Shown piece after piece: positions 21,600 to 30,952 of a DNA stretch of 64,000 nucleotides. Made by a program: the position numbers and the translations under genes. A model generated the notes under the pieces. It saw nothing but the letters and a program-made list of their open reading frames with translations, made no database searches and was not told the origin of the DNA. Within the stretch, counting starts at the first letter, position 1. The number at the start of each line of letters is the position of its first letter. The DNA comes from Hemerocallis citrina (taxonomy: Eukaryota > Streptophyta > Magnoliopsida > Asparagales > Asphodelaceae). The stretch is from the NCBI GenBank assembly GCA_017893485.1, contig CM030361.1, positions 307,549,224 to 307,613,223 on the forward strand. Reading direction: 5' to 3'.

Positions 21600-22990
21600 C
21601 GAGATGACGAGGTACCGACCCTCGTATATGGAGAAAAATCATCCCGAGGCGAAGTCACCGTCGGATCTCTCCAAAATTCGCGACAGAATCTGATGGACGG
21701 TTCAGATTGCGCCACACCCACAAAACGACAAGATAACGTTTTCTCGTGATCTGAACCCCATCCTCGTGATGCGCGCCATGATGAACGGCCCAGATTCGGC
21801 CACGCGTACCTTCCGAGCTGCCTGCCATCGGCCTGCTCAGCCGAGCTACCGAACAGTTCAGCCGAGCAGCCGAGCTACTGGGCACGAAAGGGTGGAACCT
21901 TCAAGAAACGCTTCCTCCAAATAGCCAACTCAGCACCTCGGCCAACAGCGCTGAGATGCCGAGCTGAGATGACGAGGTACCGACCCTCGTATATGGAGAA
22001 AAATCATCCCGAGGCGAAGTCACCGTCGGATCTCTCCAAAATTCGCGACAGAGATTGCGCCACGCCCACAAAACGACAAGATAACGTTTTCTCGTGATCT
22101 GAACCCCATCCTCGTGATGCGCGCCATGATGAACGGCCCAGATCCGGCCACGCGTACCTTCCGAGCTGCCTGCCATCGTCCTGCTCAGTCGAGCTACCGA
22201 ACAGTTCAGCCGAGCAGCCGAGCTACTGGGCACGGAAGGGTGGAACCTTCAAGAAACGCTTCCTCCAAAATAGCCAACTCAGCACCTCGTCCAACAGTAC
22301 TACGAGGCCGAGCCGAGGTGACGAGGTACCGACCCTCGTATATGGCGAAAAAACACGCCGACCCATATCAGCCATTGGATCTTGTGAAAAAACGTGCACG
22401 TCACGATGGACGGTCCAGATTCTGCCACGTGCACTAAACGACAAGATAGCGTTTTATGGGGATCTACGCTGAGATGGACGGTCCAGATGATGCCACGTAC
22501 CTCGGATCTACCGAGCCGAGGCACTGACCTTCCGAACCGAAGCGTTGATCCTCCGAGCCGAGGGACCATCCTGCGAGCCGAGGTACCAATCCTCCGAACC
22601 GACCCGTGCACCTCGTAAAGGGTAAGGCCGAGCCGAGGTGACGAGGTACCGACCCTCGTATATGGCAAAAAAACACGCCGACTCATATCAGCCGTTGGAT
22701 CTTGTGAAAAAATGTGCTCGTCACGATGGACGGTCCAGATTCCGCCACGTGCACTAAACGACAAGATAGCATTTTATGGGGATCCACGCTGAGATGGACG
22801 GCCCAGATGATGCCACGTCCCTCGGATCCTCCGAACCGAGGCACTGACCCATCGAGCCGGGGAATTGGTTCTCCGAGCCGAGGTGCCGAGGTGCCGACCC
22901 TCGTATACGGCGAAAAATCTGCCGAGGAACAAGGATCGTCTGATCGTTCAGAAATTCGCGCTCCGCGTTGATCGAAGGCCCAGATGACGC
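21600..22990 (+). repeat. right-hand repeat region of G2 (five diverged copies)
   Basis: Copies of the gaggtaccgaccctcgta motif start near 21606, 21971, 22320, 22640 and 22889, with spacing shrinking from about 360 to 250 bp. The first two are nearly identical through cacgcgtaccttccgagctgcc. The second pair shares the block around cagccnttggatcttgtgaaaaa. The orientation equals that of the copy at 16710. No gene is seen. Confidence 0.85.
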
Positions 22991-23390
22991 CACGTCATAA
23001 ATAAGTATTTAAAAATTGATTTTTATTTATTTAAATCATTTTATTTATTTAAAAATTGCGAAAAATTGCTAAAAATTCGGGAAAATTAGCTAAAAATTCT
23101 AGGAAATAATTAAAAATTCGGGGGGATATTTTTGGGCCCCCGACCGAACAATTATTGCCTAGAATATACGGCTAAGACCCCCGAACGATTAGTTAACACA
23201 TTGCAAAATTAAATAAATAGCCCGAAAAAATAGATAAAAACTCGATACACCATATGGCTTCAAAAAAGAAGAAGGAGTTACCTTACCACCCACTTCGGGA
23301 TTCAAAAACACCCATTCGAACTTCGATACAACTCCACTAGCCACTAAAACTGTCAAACTACTCCTCAAAGACTGATTGCCCTCAGCCTTT
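22991..23390. other. AT-rich, then mixed, spacer before the G2 3' LTR
   Basis: From 22998 to about 23125 the sequence is rich in repeated aaaaatt/atttattt words, in sharp contrast to its GC-rich surroundings. 23130-23390 has no recognisable gene. Confidence 0.6.
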
Positions 23391-23406
23391 AGGAGTGGGA
23401 AGCTCG
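23391..23406 (+). other. polypurine tract of G2
   Basis: AGGAGTGGGAAGCTCG lies immediately before the TG of the 3' LTR. It is the same motif as in G1 and G3. Confidence 0.75.
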
Positions 23407-24001
23407 TGATATGGCTAAAAATAGGGGTTTAATCGAGACCGTCCAAATTGGGCACGAATCCTGAAGTCCGGGGGTAAGACAGTAATTTCACCTACAAATG
23501 GGTCAGAAGCGGGTACTGGGTTTCCTTCTCGCAGATCCAATAGCCCGCGAACAGATCCACCTCAACTGGGTGCGGGTTTCAACCCGCAATAAACCCGGTC
23601 CGGCAGGATAGAATTAGGGTTTCTGATTAATATTAATCAACGGCCCTGATTCATATCTATCCTTTCACTGGGGATTAGAGATTACATTCCTTATCTATAC
23701 ACAAGGAATTACATGCCTAATCTGTTCCCTAAGACGCCTATAAATACCCCCCACCCATCTCCATTAAGAGGTAATCAATCTTTCACCAGTTTTTGTGCTC
23801 TTTCATAGTCTTCCAGATTACTGACTTGAGCGTCGGAGGGTGCGTCGCCGAGAACAACCCCGGTGTCTCGCACTTTTTGCAGGTGTACGGCGGGAGCGAC
23901 GATCATACCCCGACGGAACAGGTACGCAGGTTTACTATTCAGTTTCCCTAAGAATCCACAAATACTATCTGTTTGCCCCCACACCAAAATTAGCGGCAAC
24001 A
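23407..24001 (+). repeat. 3' LTR of G2 (595 bp)
   Basis: It runs TGATATGG to CAACA and pairs with 9192-9786. It keeps the terminal TG that the 5' copy has lost. Confidence 0.92.
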
Positions 24002-24700
24002 GATACAAAAATGCTTAAACGAAGTCCCAAAAATACGAAACGGTGCATGTAGGTTGGGCTAACCATTCACAATGCAACGGAACTTGTATTTATGAGTTCG
24101 GACCCACGGTTTGCGAGATACGTCAATGTATCGCTTTCCGCTCTTTTTTAAAGAGTGAAAGTAATACACGGACGTATATTTCAAACCGTGGGTCGGAACT
24201 CACTTCTACAAGTTGCATTGGCTTGTGTTTGGTGTGCCCTAGTTGACGGCGAAATTTAGAAATTTTTGCATCTCGTTTGTGTTGTTTTGACGCGTATATG
24301 AAAAAACTTCAATCTACCTCGATTTTTTTTAGTACGGTCACAATACGAAAATGCTTAAACGAAGTCCAAAAAATACGAAACGGGGCACGTAGGTTGGGCT
24401 AACCATTCATAACACAACGGTACTTGTATTTGCGAGTTCCGATCCACGGTTTGCGAGATACGTCAATGTATCGCTTCCAGCTTTTTTTTAAAGAGTGAAA
24501 GTGATATACTGACATATATTTCAAACCGTGGGTCGGAACTCAGTTCTACATGTTGCGTTGGCCTGTGTTTGGTGTGCCTTAGTTGACGACAAAATTTAGG
24601 AATTTTTGCATCTCGTTTGTATTGTTTTGACACGTATAAGCGAACTTTTGAAAAAAATTCATCTCGTTGGTTTGTGTTTGCTAATTTTCGGTGAGTAATT
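24002..24700. repeat. ~340-bp hairpin-forming tandem repeats, right part
   Basis: Two units have the landmark tttgcgagatacgtcaatgtatcg near 24109 and 24449, about 340 bp apart. Each holds an imperfect palindrome of about 135 bp: aacttgta, then gagttcggacccacggttt, pairing with aaaccgtgggtcggaactc, then tacaagtt. The unit junction tagtacggtcacaatacgaaaatgc near 24333 shows the sequence that G2 interrupted at 9191/24002. Confidence 0.85.
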
Positions 24701-24731
24701 AGTTTCATATATGCGAACTTTGTTACAGAGA

Positions 24732-26351
24732 AATGGCTAGAACGAGGGGAACCGGAATGTGAAGGACATTCCCGGAAGCACGGGGGAACATTCCACAGAG
24801 AATGTGAGAACTATTAATTTGTATTGTCCCTAATTTTGTATTTAGTGATATTGATTTTAGACTAATAATAATTATGTTTTTTGGTTCTTGTAGGTTGGTG
24901 CATCCTCTTCGATGACAGGAAGTCGTGGTCCAGGACCAATATATCCCGACAAACTAACTTTGCAAGATTGCCACAGATCCGCGGTAGTGTGGGGTGGGAC
25001 GACGCGGATGTGTAATTTCCGCACCCACGAGACCATGAAGGTGCATCCACGTATTAGCGAGTACCTAGTAGCGGCCGGTTTCTATGGAATCAGCATGATG
25101 GGGAATGTTAAACTCGACCGAGCACTTCTCTCGGCACTCGTGGAGTGCTGGAGGCCAGAGTCGCACATGTTCCATCTATCGGTCAGAAAGATGACGGTGT
25201 CTCTACAGGATATAGCGATTATATCCGGTCTTCCAATAAATGGGTTGGCCGTGACGGGTAATATCAACTTTGATAAAATAGAGTTGTGCAATGAACTGCT
25301 CGGTACTGAGTTTGATGAGGCGGTCGCCGAAGATGATGACATTTTCCAAGGACAATCAATCCGACTATCTTGGTTGAAGGGACGTTTTGATGGGACGCTG
25401 ACCAATGCATCGCCCGACGACTATGTACAGTCCTACACCAGAGCCTACATTCTAACGGTGATCGGAGGGGTTCTCTTGCCTAACTCATCCGGCGATACGG
25501 TGCACCTCATGTACCTACGATTGCTCGCCAATCTAGGCTTAGCTAGCCGGTACAGCTGGGGAAGCTGCGTGTTGACAACGCTATACCGGGCGTTGTGTCA
25601 TGTAGCGCTAGATGGGATGGAGATGATCGGACCGATGGTTTTGTTACATATTTGGTCATGGGAGCGATTGCACTTGGGTCGTCCCCGTATTAGGAGACCG
25701 GCGGCCGGTTGGATAGCCCAACCAGAAAATCCTGCTATGTTAGCACCCTTAGGGGTATATTGGGCTGATAGTCGGAGTTACAAAGACAACCCCAAGGGTG
25801 TAATAACGTACTACAGAGACGAGCTCGACCAACTACGTGAAGAGTTCGTGATTTTGGTGTCGTATACACCCGAGCGGGTGGGAAGACTACCGCCGATGTG
25901 CACCACCGGGTCGCAGTTGTGGCTGACGACGGCTCCACTCATCAACTTCGGTATAGTGGAGCATCCGTGACCGGAGAGAGTCCTTCGTCAGTTCGGTCTT
26001 CAACAGGAAAGACAATTTAGCTGCAAAAACCTATATGATCATGAGTTACACACCGTGAGGGGTACCGGTCGCATGTCTACTCATGATTGGGTAGATTTCC
26101 ATCGCGTTCACGTTGCGGAATGCAACGAGCGACGGTTTCAACTTGTAATTACCGATGTAGAAGAGTACGATGGCAAGCTGCAAGGGCAGTACATGCAATG
26201 GTACAGATCAATTACACGCTTGTACATCTCTCCCGATACAGAACTACCTGCTGGTGTTCAACGAGAAATTGAGGAGAGGGAGATTGAACCACCACCCTCT
26301 TATTCCAGTTCACATTCCAACCGAAGGCCACAGCTATACGTACAGTGGTAA
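24732..26351 (+). pseudogene. plant mobile domain (PMD, MAIN-like) gene with one in-frame stop
   Basis: The main exon begins after an acceptor (ttcttgtag) at 24894 and is open to 25970. It encodes GPIYPDKLTLQDCHRSAVVW, then PMD landmarks: EYLVAAGFYGI, ALVECWRPESHMFHL, VSLQDIAIISGLPI, SWLKGRF, YILTVIGGVLLP, YSWGSCVLTTLYRALC and LHIWSWERL. TGA at 25968-25970 interrupts, then the same frame continues PERVLRQFGLQQ to a stop at 26349. A short upstream exon may start at ATG 24732 (MARTRGTG) but carries a TGA. PMD proteins of the MAIN/MAIL family act in gene and transposon silencing, and PMDs are also carried by plant transposons. Which this one is cannot be told from sequence alone; the flanking repeats favour a transposon-borne or captured copy. 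Confidence 0.8.
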
Positions 26352-26399
26352 CTACAATCTTCATATTTCTTCTAATGTTCGTTATATTTAAAGAGTTTA

Positions 26400-26830
26400 G
26401 TGTTGAAAATAGCAACAAGTCAGAGAGCACCCCAAAATAATGTTTATACCCTAGGCCGTTGTTGGAGACAACGGTCTAGGTAGTAGGCCAAAATATTCGA
26501 CAACTTGTCTTGCTCTCTGATTTGTTGGGGTTAAAAATAGCAACAAGTCAGAGAGCGTCCCAAAATAATGTTTATACCCTAGGCCGTTGTTGGAGAAGGT
26601 AGTAGGCCAAAATATTTGACAATTTGTCTTGCTCTCTGACTTGTTGGGGTTAAAAATAGCAACAAGTCAGAGAGCACCCCAAAATAATATTTATACCGGC
26701 ATAGGTAGTAGGCCAAAATATTCGACAATTTGTCTTGCTCTCTGACTTGTTGAAGTTAAAAATAGCAACAAGTCAGAGAGCACCCCAAAATAATGTTTAC
26801 ACCCTAGGCTGTTGTTGGCCAAAAATTAAT
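26400..26830. repeat. tandem nested palindrome, ~106-128 bp, four copies
   Basis: The unit starts agcaacaagtcagagagc near 26407, 26535, 26656 and 26764. Outer arms (caacaagtcagagagca / tgctctctgatttgttg) pair over about 17 bp with one mismatch. An inner hairpin (cctaggccgttgt / acaacggtctagg) is kept in the first copy and partly deleted in later ones. Diverged relatives lie at 28760-28930. Confidence 0.88.
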
Positions 26831-26859
26831 TAGTTGTTTGCTTTTTTCAATTTTCTCTC

Positions 26860-27700
26860 CACTCTTTACGAACAATCTCTGTGGAACTTTATACAAAAGA
26901 TAGGTTAGAACTTGGCTTGTATAACATTTATATTTTTTTATTTTTTAATTTGACTACACCTAACTAATCACTACATAATCACGATGTTTTAATATGTACA
27001 TAACCCCCACAGAAAATATTGAAAAAAAACTATATCATTCGTTAGGGTTAGGGTTAGGGTTAGTGTTAACGGGGGTTAAGAGTAGGGTTAGGGTTAGCGG
27101 GGGTTAGGGGTTTGGTTAAGGTTATTGTAGGGGTTTGGTTAGGGTTATTTATAGTTGGGAGTTGATAGATAATAAGTTTCCAGTAAAGAGTTTATAAATA
27201 TTTAAGTTCTAGCATTAATTACATGTGTCTCTCCACTCTTTACATATATTGTCTTCTGAACTCTACAAAATAGATGCTCATATGTATGTTTTTTTGTTTA
27301 TATTTTTTATTTATTTTCATTTCTAGCCACGTGACTAACCAATATAAAATTGATACCATCAAACGAATATAAAAATTGTCACAAATTAATTGGTATTTTG
27401 TTTCATAAAAATCAATAAAATATGATTTGTAGGTTAGGGTTAAGGTTATTGTAGGGTTGGAAGAGTAGGGTTATGGGTTAGGGTTAGGGTTAGGGTTAAT
27501 GTAGGGTTAGGGTGTCCACTCCTTTTCTCTTCGTAGCAGAACAAGTCTAATATGGGAAAAACCTAAAGTACATAACTACATGTGGATCCCCACATGTAGC
27601 CTATATATGGAAAAAAACACATGTAGATTCCAACATGTAGCCAATATATTGGAAAAATCATATGTAGATTCCCACATGTTTATAACCCAATAAGATAAGA
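26860..27700. repeat. left copy of a ~2-kb-spaced duplication with TTAGGG tracts
   Basis: cttggcttgtataacattta at about 26912, the gttagggttaggg tract at 27042-27110, ggagttgatagataataagtttccagtaaag and the later aatcaataaaatatgatttgtagg all reappear in order at about 28939-29345. The offset is about 2,000-2,030 bp. No gene is seen. Confidence 0.8.
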
Positions 27701-28010
27701 GATTAATTCTTTTATATCTGTTTCGAATAATAATATATAATCTTCAAAATTCTCGTACATTGTTTACAATAAAGACGTCCCTGAAGACATTCTCCAGACA
27801 TGCAACTGGGTAGAATTCCACAAGATTGGGAAGAAGATGTGTGATCACATGTAGTACCCACACATAGCCACATGTACATCCCCACATGTATGGAAAAAAC
27901 CTAAACTATATAACCACATGTACATCCCCACATGTAGCCTATATATGGGAGAAATCATATGTACATCCCCACATGTAAAGCAATACCAATATCGAAAAAA
28001 TCACATGTAG
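27560..28010. repeat. cacatgtag short repeats
   Basis: Degenerate ~35-bp units built on acatgtagattcccacatgt, followed by agcctatatatggg, recur here and at 29435-29560. The core ACATGT is self-complementary. Confidence 0.7.
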
Positions 28011-28760
28011 TTTTCCGATTCGATGCACTCTTCCAGAAACACCCTCCTAAAATACAAAAACCCATCTCTGAATAACAAAAATATTCAATAATTATGATGG
28101 ACAAGAAGAACCCAAAAATAAAAAAGATTCTGTTCGCTTTTGAGCGGAGAGCAATCAGATCAAACTACTTGGCCATCAAGAACTTGATCTGATTATTTTT
28201 GGGAAAAAACGGTCTAAATAGGGACCATCATCTATTGGGAAACCATAACAGAAAACCATATGTATATTTGACCACATATATAACCCAATGTGAAGAGTAT
28301 CCAAAAAAATGTTCAAAGATTACTCTAAAACACTTCCGACAACTGTTGCTTCTGTGGAAATTTTGGATGTGGAATCTCGTCGTGAAGTAATTGTGTGCAG
28401 TTTTTCGAGACACTTTGATGATGATGATGATATTCCTATTGCTTCACGTAATAACAGAGTTCGCTAACAGAAAACCCATCTAACAAAAATTCCCTAACCC
28501 TAACCTTACCCTAACCCTAACCCTAACCCTAACCTTACCATAAATGATGATATCCCTATGAATTATTTTATATTATTTGTTGTACATATTTAACCTCCAT
28601 GATTATATGTTGGTTTGAAAGGTGGAAGTAATGGGCAAATAAAAAGAATATACCTATACGATATACAAGTGTAGATCATCTATCTTTGGTATAAATTTCC
28701 ACAGAGACTGTGCGTAAAGAGTAAAGAAAAAATTGTAAAAATCCCAAAAATTTCATACCT
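28011..28760. other. AT-rich interval with a CCCTAA tract
   Basis: No coding region can be supported. 28489-28545 holds taaccctaaccctaaccc, the reverse orientation of the TTAGGG tracts on either side. Confidence 0.5.
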
Positions 28761-29570
28761 AGGCCGTTATTAGAGACAACGGCTTAAGGTATTCATATAA
28801 AGGGGTCCTCCATGATTTTTTTATTTTTACAAGTATTAAGCTAAAACCTAGGCCGTTGTTGGAGACGGTGGCCTAAGGTATTTACTATAATCTAAGCCTA
28901 GGTAGTAGGCCAAAAAGAGACAATTTGGGGTGCTCACGACTTGGCTTGTATAACATTTATATTTTTTTAATTTGACTACGCCAAAAATTAACCACTACAT
29001 AATCCCGATGTTTTAATATCAATAGCACACCACAGAAATTATAATAAAAACTATATCATTCGTTAAGGTTAGGGTTAGGGTTAGTGTATTAAGTTGGGTT
29101 AGTGTTAACGGGGGCTAAGGGTAGGATTAGGGTTAGCGGAGGTTAGGGGTTTGGTTAGGGTTATTGTAGGGTTAAGGTTATTGCAAGGAAGACATTTGCG
29201 GTAAGATCTTATTTTGGTTTATCATTAATTTGCGGTAGTTGGGAGTTGATAGGTAATAAGTTTCCAGTAAAGAGTTCATAGATATTTCAGTTCTATAAAT
29301 TATGTATATGACCAATATAAATCAATAAAACATGATATGTAGGTTAGGATTAGGGTTAATGTAGGGTTAGGGTTATTGTAGGGTTAGCAAAGTAGGGTTA
29401 TGGATTAGGGTTAGGGTTAATGTAGGGTTAGGGTCTCACATGTAGCCTATATATCGGGAAAAAACCACATGTAGATTCCACATGTGACCTATATAAGGGA
29501 AAAACCACATGTAGACTATATATGGGAAAAATCATATGTAAATCCCCACATGTACAACAATAACAATAGG
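28760..29570. repeat. right copy of the ~2-kb-spaced duplication
   Basis: It starts with diverged palindrome fragments (cctaggccgttgttggagac, ctaggtagtaggcc). Then come cttggcttgtataac near 28939, TTAGGG-like tracts at 29060-29180 and 29342-29435, and cacatgtag units to 29560. Confidence 0.8.
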
Positions 29571-29574
29571 GAAA

Positions 29575-30177
29575 AACCAAAACTCTACCTGCATCCCCAC
29601 AGCAGCCAGCACCCATCCCACCTACTTCCCCACCGACATATGCACCTACTCCACCGTCCTCACCCCCACACCCTGTCAGTCCACCACCTCTTCGTCAGTC
29701 TACCAGTTCCACTTCTGGTATTCCTCTGGCACGTACGTTATACACCTGATGCCACTGGTCCTTCTGACCAGTTTGGTTTTGCCACCTTAGCTTCCTACTC
29801 ACCACAATTTCATGCATATCTCACTGCTATACACTCTACACGTGAGCCCAAAACCTATCAAGACGCAATTCAATATAGTGAATGGAGGAAAGCCATTGTA
29901 GAGGAATTCAATGCATTTGATCAGACTGGCACTTGGGATGTTGTTCCTATACCAGAGGGCGTTCAGCCTATTAGCTGCAAGTGGATCTTCAAGGTCAAAT
30001 ATCAACCTGATGGATCTATTGTGTGGCACAAGGCCCGTCTAGTAGCCCGAGGGTTTACTCAGGAGCATGACATTGACTATGATGAGACCTTTGCTCCCGT
30101 TGCACAGATGACTACTGTTTGCACCCTTCTTGCTGTTGCAGCCATCCGCCAATGGCCGTTATACTCAAATGTTTTTT
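29575..30177 (+). pseudogene. Ty1/copia reverse transcriptase, N-terminal fragment
   Basis: A Pro-rich linker is followed from about 29745 by the start of the Copia RT domain: EWRKAIVEEFNAFDQTGTW, ISCKWIFKVKYQPDGSI, KARLVARGFTQEHDIDYDETFAPVAQM and LLAVAAIRQWPLY. The match stops before the expected QMDV and the catalytic region, about 30 bp before the Harbinger element at 30204. No integrase, RNase H or LTR is attached. The Pro-rich part is partly out of frame. Confidence 0.85.
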
Positions 30178-30309
30178 AATTTTTATTTGTTTTACTGATA
30201 TAAGAGCATCTGTAGTCGTTGTCTGCTAAAATTTTGGTATTTGGAAAATGGAAATAGAAAAAATGAGTTTACACTGTAGTCGTGTGAAGCCAAAATTTGG
30301 GTTTTTGCA

Positions 30310-30640
30310 TATTTAATATTCTGAGACGAAAGATTATATTTCGTCGTAGCGAATTGTATACGTAAATGAGATACGACGGAGGATTATCTATCGTCCGTTA
30401 AAGGAAGAAAAAAAAACATGCGGGGTGACAAATGATGTATCGTCCGACCAACTTTTTTATATTATTTTTTCTTCCAAATTCGAACGGATGGGAGATAATT
30501 TCCCGTCCGTCGAAAGTGTAATTTATTTTTTCTTATTTTTTTTGTGTTAGACGGGACATTATCCTCCGTCCCATCCCGATATTTTTTAAAAATCAAAAAT
30601 TGATTAGACGAAGAATAATCCCTCGTCCGTCGTATGCGGG
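30310..30640. repeat. left subterminal palindromes of the Harbinger element
   Basis: Six short palindromes share the pattern GACGR, A/T-rich centre, YCGTC, for example gacgaaagattatatttcgtc near 30328, gacggaggattatctatcgtc near 30376 and agacgggacattatcctccgt near 30548. The mirror cluster lies at 37740-37990. Confidence 0.75.
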
Positions 30641-30952
30641 AACAAATTGATCACGGGTTGTTGTTTTGATGTGTTAACTTTAAAAAAAATCAAAAGTAAA
30701 ATCATGTTGCCGATGGAATATAATTTTAAGGACCAAAATACCCTTGGCTAGTTTGGGTTTCTCAATATATATGGAGATGTTCTTAAGGAAAAGGGAACGA
30801 AGTTGAAACAAATGATTTGCATTAGATCTTCCCTGTCCCAAAAAATTTTCCTAACTTGTACTTCATTCTACTTCAAATCCAAAAAAAAGAAGAATGTCGA
30901 TTCGACGTTTCATTGGTAGGCTCAAATCAAAAGGGACAATTTAGTTTTGATC

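Larger units (their letters stand above)
9192..24001 (+). mobile_element. G2: Tat-type Ty3/gypsy element, 14.8 kb
   Basis: The order is 5' LTR (9192-9786), PBS (9790), gag-pol (9859-15576, broken), 213-bp tandem array, further repeats, antisense gene on the minus strand (21182-18072), second repeat region, AT-rich spacer, polypurine tract and 3' LTR (23407-24001). Both LTRs are 595 bp and differ at roughly a dozen positions by eye. No clean target duplication is seen: ggtct lies on the left and gatac on the right. The flanks belong to one satellite-like array, whose uninterrupted form is visible near 24333-24355, so the insertion point is still clear. The element cannot make its own pol. Confidence 0.9.

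Noticed and set aside
27042..27120. Telomere or chromosome end
   Set aside because: The tracts are short, degenerate, present on both strands and embedded in unique sequence.
29484..29744. N-terminal part of the frame leading into the Copia RT fragment
   Set aside because: Its residues do not look like Copia, and the Pro-rich linker reads in another frame, so only 29745 onward is used as RT evidence.
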